A stretch of 64,000 bases of DNA from Hemerocallis citrina (GCA_017893485.1 CM030360.1:146698249-146762248), one strand, 5' to 3'; counted from the stretch's first letter, positions 43,849-55,410 are shown. Notes: generated by a model from the letters alone, not told the origin. Numbers and translations: made by a program.

Positions 43849-44271
43849 CTAACTCCTACGGTTCCTCTTCGCTTCTCGAAGTTCTCCCCGTAGTTCATCA
43901 ACTTCATCCTTCAGCACATCTGTCATATTCTTCCTCTTCTCGAGTTCCCATATACGATGAGTGAGAACAGAATAGTCGTCCTTCCGTTTTGCCAGCTGAG
44001 CCTCCAATAATCCGACTCTCTCTCGCAGTGTTTCTACCTGCCTTTGAAGAGAAGTCACAAGACTATTTGGAACTGGTTCTTCTTCTTCGTCAGAAGAATC
44101 ATCAGATGAATCCGGAGGTGGGGTAATCTCTCGGGATTCAGGCCATTCTTCTCCATCAGAATCTGCTTACCCTGGGTAGTACTCGTCCTTGGAATCTGCC
44201 TGTCCAGGATGGTACTCTTCCTCAATGATATGCCAGTCGTCATCTCCAGCAGGGTCGAAGTGATCAGCCAT
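43849..44271 (-). pseudogene. Extra ORF between LTR and gag (minus-strand Tekay copy)
   Basis: The ATG at 44271 opens a 141-codon frame ending TAG at 43849, the same length as the plus-strand copy. It starts MADHFDPAGDDDWHIIEEE, has an acidic DSSDDSSDEEEE tract and a coiled coil starting SLQRQVETLRERVGLLEA, and ends REAKRNRRS. A TAA at 44167-44169 replaces the CAA (Gln) of the other copy. The two copies carry different disabling stops, so each supports the other's original frame. The product is unknown; an acidic N-terminus with a coiled coil suggests a protein partner. Confidence 0.7.
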
Positions 44272-44414
44272 CTTAGAAATAGAGAGGAAAAAGCATAAGT
44301 CTTAGAGCAACACAAATGTAAGTCACTTACATTTAAATCTCTAGACTCAAACACACACTCTAATGTCCACTTCTAGGGTGTCGTTCCTTATAAATTTGTA
44401 CAAGTGTGAAAGCG

Positions 44415-44428
44415 TGGCTCTGATACCA
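44415..44428 (-). other. Primer binding site, initiator tRNA-Met type (minus-strand Tekay)
   Basis: TGGTATCAGAGCCA on the minus strand, three bases after the LTR end at 44432. Confidence 0.9.
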
Positions 44429-45982
44429 CTCTGTAACGCCCCGAATCCCAAATATACTGAATTCGAGATGTTCTACAGGATCTTTTCGTTTCCTTTAGTA
44501 CAATTTTACAAGGAAATTTGAACTTTTCACTTTACATCAGAGTTTACATAAAACATTACACTTTACATTGCACAGCGGAAGTAAAATTTACAACGATTAG
44601 ATAAATGTACAACAACATTGAATAATCTTTAAGCATCCGTTCCTCTTTAATCTTTATCATGTCACTTACCTGCATATAAGACTGTGGGTACGTCAGTTTA
44701 TTTAACCGACGAACATTATACACGGCCATCCTCTCTATGTCGGAAATAGTATAACTTATTTTCCATATTTAGCAAACACAAACTTGTCACATATCAAACT
44801 AAAGGGACTACCCTATTGATGCCGTGTTGTGATTGTGCACTTAGTCCTTAATGCAGTTAATTATGTTACATGACACTAATGCACACTTGTTCGGATTCTA
44901 TGCATCCCATACTGCATAGGTCCGAGGGCAAGCCTTTTAATCGTTCTTCATCTTTGTAGGGTTCAATCCCTTGCCATGACTTAACCTACTACCGTAACTA
45001 CGGTGAGTATCCTAGATGATCTATGAGTACAAGTTCGTGTACAGAACACCTGGAGGGGAACCCCACGCCATGTCTTGACTCATCAAGCATGCATTCTGTG
45101 GCAATTCAGCCTCCTTCATGGCACACGATCCTCTTGCAATCACCAAACATCCCACAAGCGTGGCTAAAGTCCGATCATTACTGAGTTGTGCCCACGCCAT
45201 GTCTTGACTCATCAAGCATGCATTCTGTGGCTCACACACCCGCACCGTAAACTCTAGTTCTCATACTCGTGTTTTCTCTCACTTTCATCACGTCTTCACT
45301 ATGCACTAATCCTTAGTTTTTATTAGAATCATGAACAAAATCAAAGCTCTAGAGTTAGCCTCTCCACTAAACCGGACTTATTCATTTATTCACACATGAC
45401 CAACCTTGGTCTTTCATTTCAATATTTCATTTCATTTCTTTCCAAATGCAGGGGGAGACTTAGCTACTCTTTTGTTTCAATTCCAATTCACAATTTCCAA
45501 TTTGAGCATTTCCACTCTTAAATTCATTTGTTGATTTGTCATACTCAAAAGTATTTCTCTTTTCCAATCATGATTTCTAATTCGTTCAAATAGTCCATAA
45601 CTATACATGAAAATTCATATGCTTTATCAATTATCAATTTCACTTTGAATTTCACATCACTAAAGAATATTCACATTTCACATTTTTCACACTATTCTCA
45701 AATGAGAATAATTTGCATCACATCACACAATATAATTTTCTTCTTGCCACATTAGTCTTCTAATCCTTCATTTCAAATCATTTTTTTGCAAGATACAATT
45801 TCACAACAATAAAAATATAGAACCATAGTTCTATTTACACATTTTATTCTCAAATCATGTTTTATTTCATGCAAATAATTCCCAAATTATTTTTATAAAG
45901 TCCTACATATTTTTAGAAGAATAACCATATTTTTTCCACATTTTTTTGATCACCAAAACATCAAAAAACCATTTTTTCCCAT

Positions 45983-46060
45983 CTTGCCGAGGGCAAGATT
46001 CGAACCCAGAACTCCGGAGAACACAGCCGACAGCACAACCACTAGGCCAAAGGTGCTAGA
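45983..46060 (-). other. tRNA-like module B in the minus-strand Tekay LTR
   Basis: On the minus strand, TGGCCTAGTGG (box A-like, 46049-46039) and GGTTCGAATC (box B-like, 46006-45997) lie about 42 bp apart, as in tRNA genes, with GGCTGTGTTCTC between. It aligns with 48880-48952 in the plus-strand LTR at the same distance from the LTR end. Stem pairing is poor, so it is not a functional tRNA. Confidence 0.6.
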
Positions 46061-46140
46061 CGGTATAAAGGGGCGCTGAGAGTAATAAATACTCTCGGCC
46101 GCTGATCTTATACGCTTAAAAATTTATGAAACAAAATAGT

Positions 46141-46225
46141 GCCACAAGGATTCGGACCCGCAACCTTAAGGCCGAAACCACTTTAGCGATCAGAGCCATC
46201 CCGACCGCTTGAGCTACGCGCTCAA
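46141..46225 (-). other. tRNA-like module A in the minus-strand Tekay LTR
   Basis: On the minus strand, TAGCTCAAGCGG (box A-like, 46216-46205) and GGGTCCGAATCC (box B-like, 46159-46148) lie about 57 bp apart, as in long-variable-arm tRNAs. It aligns with 48702-48797 of the plus-strand LTR. Confidence 0.6.
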
Positions 46226-47150
46226 GTTGTCACTAGCTCAATTCAAATCTCATTTAACCCATACTCTCTGTTATTTAGAACATTTCGGCGTTCAACAAAA
46301 TTGCATATCACATTGTTCTTACTAATATACTGTAAAAATCCAAATTAATCGTTTTCCATCATGAATTTTATTCCACTAGATGAAAATAAATTTCTTAAAT
46401 AATTAAACATAATTTTCTCCATAATTAACACATTTTTACCATACAATTTGGTTAATGTGACGTACTACTAATACATTTTTTTGACATTATAATTTCATCA
46501 ATCTCTATACTAATTCTCTAATCTTATTCATTTTCCAAACATAAAAATTACATCTTATTTTATTCGTTACCACGCCATAAAAAGTTTCCAAGTTAGCACA
46601 TAAAAGTGACATAGTCGGTATACTAATTTTTTGCACATAATTTTTCATGCTACTAACAAAGGTTTCTTCACACAATTTATAACCACATTCTTATTGCACA
46701 CAATCTTGAATTTTACTAATAGCAACACACATAATTTGCATATCAATAATTCAATCAGTTAGAGATCATCTTTTCAATTAAATGTGCATTCTTATTAATC
46801 ATTTTCATGTATTATTTTGATAATTAAATCTAGCATGCATTCCTATGTTAGAAATAGGGAAAATTTACCCACCTTGTATGGAGAGAAAAATTACAACTAG
46901 CAAATCCCTAGACGAATGTCCTTGCGACGAATGGCTCCTCCTTGAACACATGCACCCAAGCCTTCAAGTACCCAACCGAATGCTCCCTCTTCCTTGATGT
47001 AGCCGGCCTCCCCTCTTCTAGTTGCAAGCAAAGATCCCACACACTCTCAATCTTTTAACTCACAAAATCACCACTAGATAATATAATCGAACTATAGGTT
47101 TGGAAGAGAATAATTTTACACAAGAATAGCTAGCCAGGGGGGGGGGGGGG

Positions 47151-47158
47151 TATTTATA
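47151..47158 (-). promoter_or_regulatory. TATA box of the minus-strand Tekay LTR
   Basis: TATAAATA followed by a run of about 14 C on the coding strand, about 520 bp from the LTR start. The same arrangement occurs at 26140 and 47777. Confidence 0.65.
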
Positions 47159-47776
47159 CTAAAAATCAAAGAGAATGGAGGGCTAGGATCAAGTAGTTGG
47201 TTGTAAGATGGAGGGCTAGGATGAAAGTAGGAGTTACATTAACTACCCACAACCAAGTAACCACCACACCATGATCACCACCCAAATTTTGGTTTTCCCT
47301 CCAAGATGCAATCCGGCCATGCTAGGAGTGTGCATATTGCACGTGCATGCAACTAGGCCCAAAAATTTGTACATTTTATTTATAAAATAAACTTTAATTT
47401 TGTATTCTACATTACAAGTCATATAAAAAAAAATTAACTAATGGGCTTTAGTTTAATGGGCCAAAATAATTATTATGAAATAATAAATTAAATCACTTTG
47501 GGCTTTAAAAGAAAGGGTTTTTTGTCTAATTGAAAGAAGGCTTATAGAAAAATAATTAAAGGCACATATTAAATATCTTTACTCATCTTGATGAAAATAT
47601 TTACAAAAATATTGCACGTGCACACTACGTACAAAATAAATTATTTTTCATTAAATGAAAAATCAGGGCATTACATTTTGGGATCATGGTTGGTTACTAC
47701 AACATTCCCTCAAATCCTAGCCTTTGGTTATTAACTCCTAGATTAATCCTAGCCCTTTATTTGTCCCAAAATTTAG

Positions 47777-47784
47777 TATAAATA
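47777..47784 (+). promoter_or_regulatory. TATA box of the plus-strand Tekay LTR
   Basis: TATAAATA in TTTAGTATAAATACCCCC, matching the minus-strand copy. Confidence 0.6.
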
Positions 47785-48701
47785 CCCCCTCCCCCCCTGG
47801 CCTAGTTATTCTTGCACTCTTCATTCTCCAAACCTATAGTGAAAGAATACAATTATTAGTAGTCGATTATTAGTAGGAAGTGAGAATAAAAGATTGAGAG
47901 ATTGAGAGTTGTTTGTGTGTGTTGGCATCAAGGAGGCCGGCTACTAGGAGCTCTCGGGTTGCACCATTGAAGGCTCGGGTTGCACATCAAGGAGGAGGAG
48001 GAGCGCTCGTTTGGCAAGTTCGAGAAGGACTCTTTCGTTTAGGAGATGTTGTGAATCTTTCTCTCCAAATAAGGTGGGTTGGTTTTGTGTATTTCTAACT
48101 AGATACCATGTTAGGGGTGATTGAAATGATAATGCATGAAAGAAACTAATAAGAATACGCTTAATTGGAAAAAGGACTTGCTAGTTGATTAAATTGATTG
48201 CTTGATAGATTGCATGTTATCTTGTCATGAATCTTAAGTTGTATGCGGATCGTTTTGTAGTTATGGAATATATGAATTAGAATTGTTGTTAATATCAAAA
48301 CTAAGTACAAAATGCTAGTGGATGAAATTGTTTGTTTTGTGAGTTTAGTTGGACTTTCGTGATATTGTTTGGAATGAATAAATTATAATATGCTTTTGGG
48401 TTTATGAAAGAGGGAAAAACAGGGAATTAATGTAGAAATTTTTAATACTAAGTTGTGTGAGAAATGTCAAGATGAATTATGAAAAGAGTAGTATGCAAAT
48501 TTAAATTAATTGTATGAGAAATGTGTGTTTAATTACTGAAAAATTATTTTAAAAATACTGGAGTGTTAAATTATGTTAAAATATACATTCTGGAGATTTA
48601 CAGGAATTTTAGTGCAAGCAAAACAAAAATAAGAGATTTTGAATATCGAAATGTTCTAATGAACAGAGAGTTGAATAAAATGCGAGTTGTAGTTGAGACA
48701 A

Positions 48702-48797
48702 CTTGATCCTATAGCTCAAGTGGTTGGAGAGCCCTTCGGCGCTACAGTGGCGCAGGTGTGTGCGTTATGAGGTTGCTGGTTCGATACTTATGGCGAC
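48702..48797 (+). other. tRNA-like module A in the plus-strand Tekay LTR
   Basis: TAGCTCAAGTGG (48712-48723) and GGTTCGATAC (48778-48787) resemble box A and box B of a class II tRNA gene. Several acceptor-stem and anticodon-stem pairs are missing. It sits about 1.82 kb before the LTR end, the same offset as module A in the minus-strand LTR. Confidence 0.6.
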
Positions 48798-48879
48798 CAT
48801 TCTTTTATGTGCGTTTTAAAATTAAACCAGTTTTTGGACAGAGAGTACATAACTTTCCGTCTTCTCTTTATATCGTTGA

Positions 48880-48952
48880 GCGCAAGTGGCCAGATGGCTA
48901 GCGCATGCGGCTGTTTTCTCTTGGGTCGTGGGTTCGATTCCTGGTGCGGCCC
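48880..48952 (+). other. tRNA-like module B in the plus-strand Tekay LTR
   Basis: TGGCCAGATGGCTAGCGC (48887-48904) and GGTTCGATTC (48931-48940) give a 43-bp box A to box B spacing, with GCGGCTGTTTTCTC and GGGTCGTGGGTTCG resembling tRNA anticodon- and T-arm sequence. The T stem is imperfect, so a functional tRNA is unlikely. Confidence 0.65.
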
Positions 48953-50550
48953 GAATGTTAAATATTTTTTTAAAAAAAGTGATTTTAGAGTTTTCTTGAT
49001 GTGTAAAAATTCTGAAAAAAATACTATTGTTATTCTAAAATCATGTGTGACTTAAGAAAATTTATTGGGAGTTATTAGAATGAAATAAAGTGCATTTTTG
49101 AAAGCAAAAGTGTAATTGGAACTATAGTTTTTTTTACACTTGTATAATTTCATAAAAATGTGTTTTTACGAAGAAATTGAGATAATTGTTAGAAAAGGAA
49201 AATTGAAAGAAAGAAAGTATAAATGTGAAGTTTTATATGAGTTATTCTTATTAAAGAATAGTGTGACAATAGTGAGTTTGTGAATATTCACTTTGACTAG
49301 ATATTTTATGATATGATTTTAATGTGGAGATACATGTTGGTTATGGAATGCATGATTCAGAATTGAACTCCACGTGTGATAATTGATTAATGAAAAGATT
49401 GGAAAATCATGTTATTGAAAAAGAGAAATGTTCTTGAGTATGACAAACTCAGATATGTGAATTTGTGAATTGAAATTGAAAATTAGGGTGTAGCCAAAAA
49501 CTCACACCGACAAGTAAAAGTGATGAGATATGATTATTCAAATTGAAAAGACCAAGTTTGGGTCAATGTGAAATGAAAGAAATAAGACCAGTATTGGTGA
49601 GAGGGCTAACTCTAAGCGACTGATTTTGTTCATGATTTCATTAAATTAAGAATTAGTACATAGTGAAGAGGTGATGAAAGTGAGAGAAAAACACAGTATG
49701 AGGGCCTCGAGTCTACGATGTGGGTGTGATTCACAGTTTGTCTTCACGATGCGTCGTAACATGACGTGGGCACTACTCCGGAATCATCGGGATCTTGGCG
49801 ACACTTGTGGGGTGTTTGGTGACTGCGAGAGGATCGTGTGCCATGAAGGAGGCTGAATTGTCCATAGATAGTCTTCACGATGCGTCGTGACATGACGTGG
49901 GATTCCCTTCCAGTTTTTCTGTACATGTACTCATAGGACATCTAGGATACTTACCGTAGTTACAGTAGTAGATTAAGTCATGACGAGAGATTGAACCCTA
50001 CAAGATGAAGAACGATTAAGAGGCTTGCCCTCGGACCTATGTAGTATGGGATGCATTGAATCCGAATAAGTGAGCACTAGTGTCATGTAATATAAATAAT
50101 TGCATTAAGGACTAAGTGCACAATCAGAACACTACATCAATAGGATATTCCACTTAGTTTGATTTGTGAACAAGTTTGTGTTTGTTAAATATGGAAAATC
50201 AATTATACTGTTTCCGGCATAGGGAGGATGGCCGTGTATAATATTCGTCGGTTGAATAAACTGACGTACCCACAGTTTTGTATGCAGGATAAATGACATG
50301 ATAAAAATTAAAGCAGAACTGATGCTTAGAGATTATTCAAATGTTGTTGTAATTTCATTTATATAAATGTTGTAATTTTGCTTCCGCTGTAAAATGTAAA
50401 GTGTAAAGATTTCTTGTAAACTCTGATGTAAAGTGAAAAGTTTTAATTTCCTTGTAAAATTGTACGAAAGAAGTGTAAAGATCCTGTGGAATCTCGAATT
50501 CAGTTGTATTTTAGAATTCGAGGCGTTACAATATCAATAAAAGAATAATT

Positions 50551-50570
50551 AGGCATCGACAATGATGCCA
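50551..50570 (-). other. Primer binding site-like sequence left of the Athila LTR
   Basis: TGGCATCATTGTCGATGCC on the minus strand starts six bases after the LTR end. It is degenerate relative to TGGCACCGTTGTCAGTG at the other leader (63856) and to the TGGCGCC core. Confidence 0.6.
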
Positions 50571-50576
50571 AAAACT

Positions 50577-52014
50577 TGATGGATTAATTTGCAAGCACAC
50601 AAAACTGCAATAACTAGTATAGTTTAACAGAGAGAAGTGTTGAACCTACAAGGACTAATTATTTTATTGGGTACCAAAGTCCAACATATTATTTACTATT
50701 TGGAGAACTGAAAATCTGATAAAAACAACAACTAAATTAAACTAAAGGCAAAACTAAACAAATTAAAAATAATAAAATATGAATTTTCTAGGGTTTATTA
50801 AAAGTAAAACTAACTCTAGGGTTTTCGGTTGCACCTAGCTAAACCCACACAATTCATAATTCCGTGAAACTCCAAACTTTACTCTTCCCAGTTGTAGACC
50901 AAAATCCCCTAATTATTCAATATCTTCTCTCGAATAACACCAAACATAGTCCCAACTAATAATTCGTCACATCTCTATACGAATTTAATTATGTGAAGAT
51001 TCATTAAGTTCTAGGGATTTCACTACAGTCATAGTAATTGCTGTAAATTATCTCTAATTTTGCTCAATTAATGGTATTTAATTATAAACTTGTAAATCCC
51101 AAGTTACCACTCGGTTCCCCTATGATTCTAGATATGAAACAATAATTGGCTAGAAAATTGTAAGCATTAATATATAAAAAACATACAACCATAGGAAAGT
51201 AGAAGAATAAAATAACTTGAAACTCAAATTGTGTTTTCAAAATTAGGCTACATCAAAGCATAGAAAAATAAAATTAGTTCATGGCAAATTTACAACTAAT
51301 AAACATCTTATTGGATTGCATAATAATAAAAATAGAAGATAAAAGAAAGAACTCATTTTGCGGTTGTTGCTTGCAGCTGCAATTAAAGTCATGATTTCTC
51401 CAAAAAATCAAGTCTCGGGACTTCCTCTAGCAATTCAAGTCTCGGGACTTCCTCTAGCAAATCATGTCTCAGGCCTTCCTCATGCAAAATCAAGTCTCCC
51501 TCCATATAGGAGGTGCTACTTTTTAATAAGGAGGAGGAGAAGTAATTAATTAATACGATAAGGGTAAGTTTTAATAATTAGTTAGTTAAAACGTAAAGAT
51601 CAAGATTAATCTTTCAGATTTTAAACTAATCATTCAACTAATTTAATCCAATAACAATTCCAATTCCGTGTTGGCTGTTGCTTTCTCTTTTTTTCAAAAA
51701 ATTCATTCCACCACCTGGTTGGCCATAATATTTTTTATTGTTTCTTCAAATGGTCAATTTGTAAAAATACACATTTGAGTGCTCAAATTTTTCAGAAAGC
51801 TTCACATATAATCAATTTGAATTCTAAAATCTTTGTCCTTGTTTTCTTCATTGATTTTACCAAAATACCCACATTTTGCACTTATCCTTCTCATTCCTTC
51901 AATAACAAACAAATAAATAAAAATAAGAATATAAAATTCAAAGAAATAAATGAGAACTGGCATGTATAATACGTAAAAAGAGTAATAAAAATCATGTAAA
52001 AATTACACTCATCA
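50577..52014 (-). repeat. Complete Athila-like LTR, 1438 bp
   Basis: On the minus strand it starts TGATGAGTGTAATTTTTACA at 52014 and ends AATTAATCCATCA at 50577, with inverted ends TGATG/CATCA. A polypurine-like AAGTTTGGAGTATT lies just outside at the right and a primer site just outside at the left. Its left 140 bp are about 90% identical to 63864-64000. It contains a 27-bp triplication and no gene. Confidence 0.85.
51400..51510. repeat. 27-bp tandem repeat, about four copies, in the Athila LTR
   Basis: The unit AAGTCTCGGGACTTCCTCTA followed by GCAATTC occurs twice nearly exactly, then in two more degenerate copies. Confidence 0.85.
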
Positions 52015-53266
52015 AATACTCCAAACTTAAGATTTTGCTTGTCCTCAAGCAAAAAGGAAAACCAGACTTCAAAGGATAGTAATCATAGTTAGGCTCAACT
52101 CATCGCACGCAAATGACTTATCATGCAAGCATCAAATCTTTAACTTAATACTTAAATAATAGCAAATAAAGGAAAAACTAAGCTTATTCACTTTCTGCAG
52201 TGCAATTATTCTTACATAATTCCAAACACAATCATATTTGTCATGCAATTAACATGACTGGATCATGTAATAACTCAATCTGTGATCACCTCATCTCACT
52301 ACTACAAATAAGGTAGCAAACTAGATTTTTATTTTTTATTTTTTTATTTTTTTGTCTTTATGTTATCACTTGGCATTTGAACTGAATGCAAACATTTGTG
52401 ATGCACTTGGTTACACAACAAGTCACACACTTAGAGTATTTTTGCATACTTATATTACAATTTGTTATTTGACGTAAAAGTAAACATTGGTGATGAATAT
52501 CCCTAGTTATTGAGCAACTCAAAACATTGGAGTAGATAGAACCTTATTTATTCAATTGTTTAATCTTTATCACTCTATTTTCTTTAAACCCTGTTTAGGA
52601 CTAGCTCAAAGGGTGTAATCACAAGAAAATCATCACACTCCTATTTTATGCATAGTCATATGACTCACACAACTTTGCAAGGAAATGTGTACTTCAGTAA
52701 TCCTTTAAAAAACATGTATGCTTAATCTTGGCTTTATAAGATATTGCCTATCCTAAATATATATAAAAATGCAATGCTTAGCACAATAGAGAACCCAAAA
52801 GTCAATGTTAATCCTAATTAAGTTGTTTTTTGTAGCAAAAACATAATTTGAAAATTTATTCCATACCCCTTCCCCCAAACTTAAATATCATATTATCCTC
52901 AATGGGGAAAGAAGAAGAAAAAGAAAAAGAATGAGAAAATTTCATAATTGTTTTCCCGATTCATATTGAAATTCTGGATGAGTAATGTTCATTGTTTTAG
53001 TGATATATGGAGCTGTAAATGTTTGCTTCATATGAAAGCTAATACAATTTCCTTTGATCAGTATTTTACAATATTTTTCCATATACAGACTCCAGCCTGC
53101 CCAAAATCAGGCAACAAGAAAGGTCTAGAAGATAAATCCGCCCGGAAACCCCCAAATTTTTGCACTCCTACAAATAAAATCAAACAAAAAGATAAATTAA
53201 ACAAAAAAGGAAAAAAAAGTCTAAAGAAAAGAAAAGAAAACATGGGTTGCCCCTCAAAAAGTTAGT
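52015..53266 (-). other. 3' non-coding part of the Athila-like element, including the polypurine tract
   Basis: On the minus strand the stretch TTGAGGACAAGCAAAATCTT then AAGTTTGGAG precedes the LTR, a hallmark of this family. Near 53245 GAGGGGCAACCCATG matches the conserved sequence after pol in Athila elements. The rest (52060-52900) is AT-rich with no gene that I can support. Confidence 0.65.
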
Positions 53267-54048
53267 AGCTGCGTTTGTTTTAAGTTTTTTTTTTTTTTTT
53301 CTGAAATATATTCCTGAGATGACGTTTGTTTTATGGGTTATTTGGAAACCGTATCTCTGAAAATTATACCCCCCTCTTTTCGAAACCTCCTTTACTCACT
53401 TCTCAATTCTCTCACTTCACGAGTTAAAGCTCCTTTACTCTCCTCTTTCCTGTAGCGCTTCTTCACCTCCTTCCTCCCTTCTTTTCCAAACTAGATCTGA
53501 ACCAATCTCCCCCCCAAAATCAACATTTTTGGAATTATTAACCCCCAAATCTACTCCAAAAGGTTGATTCTCTGCTGCTGGCGACTTGAATTCTACTCTC
53601 CCTTTGCAACGATTTGGTTCGGGGTTGAGTGGTTTCGGTTGAGGGATTAATGGTTTGTACAACCCGTGCTGCATACAGAAAAAGGTATATTCGACAATGG
53701 GCAAGTCGAATCAAAAAGCTATTAAAGGTTGAATCTGTTGCTGACAATTTCTTCGTTCTTCAACTCCAATCGAAGGTATGATCCGATTGGTACCCTATTT
53801 TGTTGTTTTTCTTTACGCCCTATGACTCAAGTTTGTTGCTGTTTTGCTTTTTATGACCTACGATTTTTGAATCTGCTGTTGGCCAAAAAAAAAATTCCGG
53901 CTGTCGAATCTGCATCTTTTTACGAATCTGTTGTTGGCAAAATTTTTTTGAATATGTGGCTTCTTACGACCTACGAATTTCAGATCACAAGTTTAATTGC
54001 TGGAACTTGGCAGTGTTGTTTATATTTATCGGTTTTTCCTTAATATAG

Positions 54049-55054
54049 ATGAGTAGTATGGGTAGGGGGAAGGAGATGGCGGTGGATGAGGATTATGGGA
54101 AGTGGCCTCCCGATGTTGTGCATGATTTTGTCAGCCTTATGGAGGAGGCAGTTGATAAGGATAGTCTGAAAAGTAACACATTTGACGGCAAAACTTGGAA
54201 TCATTTTGCTGTACAAATGCAATTCCTGTGTGGCCGTTCATTCACAGTAACACAGTTGAAGGCAAAACATCAGAGACTGAAAGCAGAATGGAAGGTATTT
54301 TCAGATATGAAGAAACAGAGTGGTTTCGGTTGGGATGAAGTGAACGAAACCGTTACTGCCGAGAAACCAGTTTGGGACCAATATCTTAAGGTTCATGTAT
54401 AATCTCAAAGTTTGCTATTTGTTTGTGAATCCTTTTTAATATACTTAATCTTGACTTTAATACTTGCATATTAACAACAATTTCTATGATTAGATGCACC
54501 CTAAGGCCAAAAAATTTGCTTACAAGGGGTTGGCAGATTTTGATGCTTTGACCAAAATTATGGAAGATTCTACTGCCCAGGGCAATGTGACAAGGGCTTC
54601 CACACAAAGGGTGTACGATTCTGATGAGGAGCGGAGGATGAATTATGAGTTTGGCCACCCTCATCAGTCACACGTAAATGTACTTGATGAGGATGATGAT
54701 GTACCATTCGGTTCGGGGTCGGGATTTCGTAAGAGAAAATCTGGTGCATCAAGTGGTCGGGGAACAAATATGTCCTATGTGAAAGAATTTGTTAGTTCCT
54801 ATCTGGAAACTCAGGTGGTAAGAAGAAGCAGGTTAAAGAAGAAAATAGAGGTGGATAGTAATGTCTCGATTGACCCTGCTTTGGCCGAGTTGGATCAATG
54901 CCAAGATATAATTAATGCGATGTCTGGGCTTGATTGCAATGAAACAGGGAAAGCTTTTAACCACCTAATTGCTAATCCTCGCGCTTGTCATAGTTTCCTT
55001 CGTATGACCCCGGTACAGCAGGAGTGGTGGGTGAAGCATTACGATGAGCACTAG
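54049..55054 (+). CDS. Harbinger ORF1: Myb/SANT-like DNA-binding protein, two exons, 300 residues, intact
   Basis: This is the partner protein that recruits the Harbinger transposase to the element ends. Exons 54049-54390 and 54494-55054. The donor used is CTTAAG|GTTCAT; an alternative at 54397 (CAT|GTATAA) is also in phase. The Myb/SANT-like domain spans about residues 15-115: FDGKTWNHFAVQMQF, FTVTQLKAKHQRLKAEWK, SGFGWDEVNETV, VWDQYLK, continuing MHPKAKKFAYKGLADFDAL, with the spaced Trp residues of the domain. The middle is hydrophilic with a GFRKRKSG basic stretch. The C-terminus is helical and ends QQEWWVKHYDEH. No stop or frameshift. Confidence 0.85.
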
Positions 55055-55410
55055 TCATCCCATTTGGTTGAATGGGATAAACAAATCGTAATGTGTACTA
55101 TTTTTTATAATTATTTGGGTATTTGCGTGAGATCTATTGTACTATGACGGTTTGATGGTAAAACGTTGCTTCTTTTATTTAATTTAAATTTAGTTTTATT
55201 TTTTTGCCAAAATGGATTTGCTATTAGTAGTATATGTTGTTTTTTTTTCATAACCTGAGCTTGTGGCAATCTTCCATCGCGTAATATGTTAATTTAAATT
55301 CCGTAAATATCGTGCACTATAGTCGTAGTATTAAATTAGTGAACTTACTTTATCAATTTGATTTCTACTTTTTGTCATAGTGAGTTACTACTGCAAGTGC
55401 AACCGTAGTT

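Larger units (their letters stand above)
25752..47675 (-). mobile_element. Minus-strand Tekay/Del-like chromovirus, interrupted by a CACTA element
   Basis: Read leftwards: a complete 5' LTR (47675-44432), initiator-Met primer site, extra ORF, gag, protease, RT, RNase H, integrase, and a 3' LTR fragment (26686-25752). A 13-kb CACTA element splits the integrase C-terminus at KLAPR/FIGPYK. Its LTR right end (47675) abuts a plus-strand LTR of the same family truncated at 47676, so it probably inserted into the plus-strand element's 3' LTR. Stops at 42765, 41517 and 40520 and a frameshift near 40705 make it inactive. No chromodomain, 3' UTR or polypurine tract remains between pol and the 3' LTR. 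Confidence 0.82.
44432..47675 (-). repeat. Complete 5' LTR of the minus-strand Tekay-like element, 3244 bp
   Basis: On the minus strand it starts TGTAATGCCCTGA at 47675 and ends GGGGCGTTACA at 44432, giving an imperfect terminal inverted repeat TGTAAYGCC/GGCGTTACA. It contains a TATA box, two tRNA-like modules (45983-46060 and 46141-46225), a repeated CCATGTCTTGACTCATCAAG block (about 45068 and 45193) and long AT-rich stretches without genes. Confidence 0.9.
10263..50530 (+). mobile_element. Plus-strand Tekay/Del-like chromovirus, heavily interrupted and deleted
   Basis: The pieces in order are: a 5' LTR remnant (10263-11680), initiator-Met primer site, extra ORF, gag (12409-13015), protease (18308-18706), RT and RNase H (24419-25738) and a 3' LTR remnant (47676-50530). 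All are plus strand and match the minus-strand relative at 39734-47675. The gaps hold a solo LTR, a LINE, and the minus-strand Tekay with its CACTA. The 5' and 3' LTR remnants share a long, nearly identical stretch (10263-11680 against 49119-50530), consistent with one element. It inserted into the leader of an Athila-like element, which resumes at 50531. Confidence 0.75.
47676..50530 (+). repeat. 3' LTR remnant of the plus-strand Tekay-like element
   Basis: The sequence begins inside the LTR (TTTTGGGATCATGG aligns with about 350 bp into the complete LTR) and ends GAGGCGTTACA at 50530. The second half matches 10263-11680 almost base for base. It includes a TATA box at 47777-47784 and two tRNA-like modules. 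The missing start was lost where the minus-strand element abuts. Open frames at 47913 and 48807 are chance. Athila leader sequence follows at 50531. Confidence 0.88.

Noticed and set aside
48702..48952. Two functional tRNA genes
   Set aside because: Box A and box B are recognisable, but acceptor, anticodon and T stems do not pair properly. Homologous degenerate versions sit in another LTR. Kept as tRNA-like modules only.
47913..49055. Short open frames in the plus-strand Tekay LTR (47913-48098, 48807-49055)
   Set aside because: They are not conserved in the homologous LTR at 44432-47675 and overlap the tRNA-like modules and promoter-proximal LTR sequence.
53267..53280. A TTA/TAA target duplication for the Harbinger element
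   Set aside because: The flanks read TTAGT at left and TAAGT at right, so no identical TWA triplet can be fixed at both predicted ends. The ends are reported as approximate.
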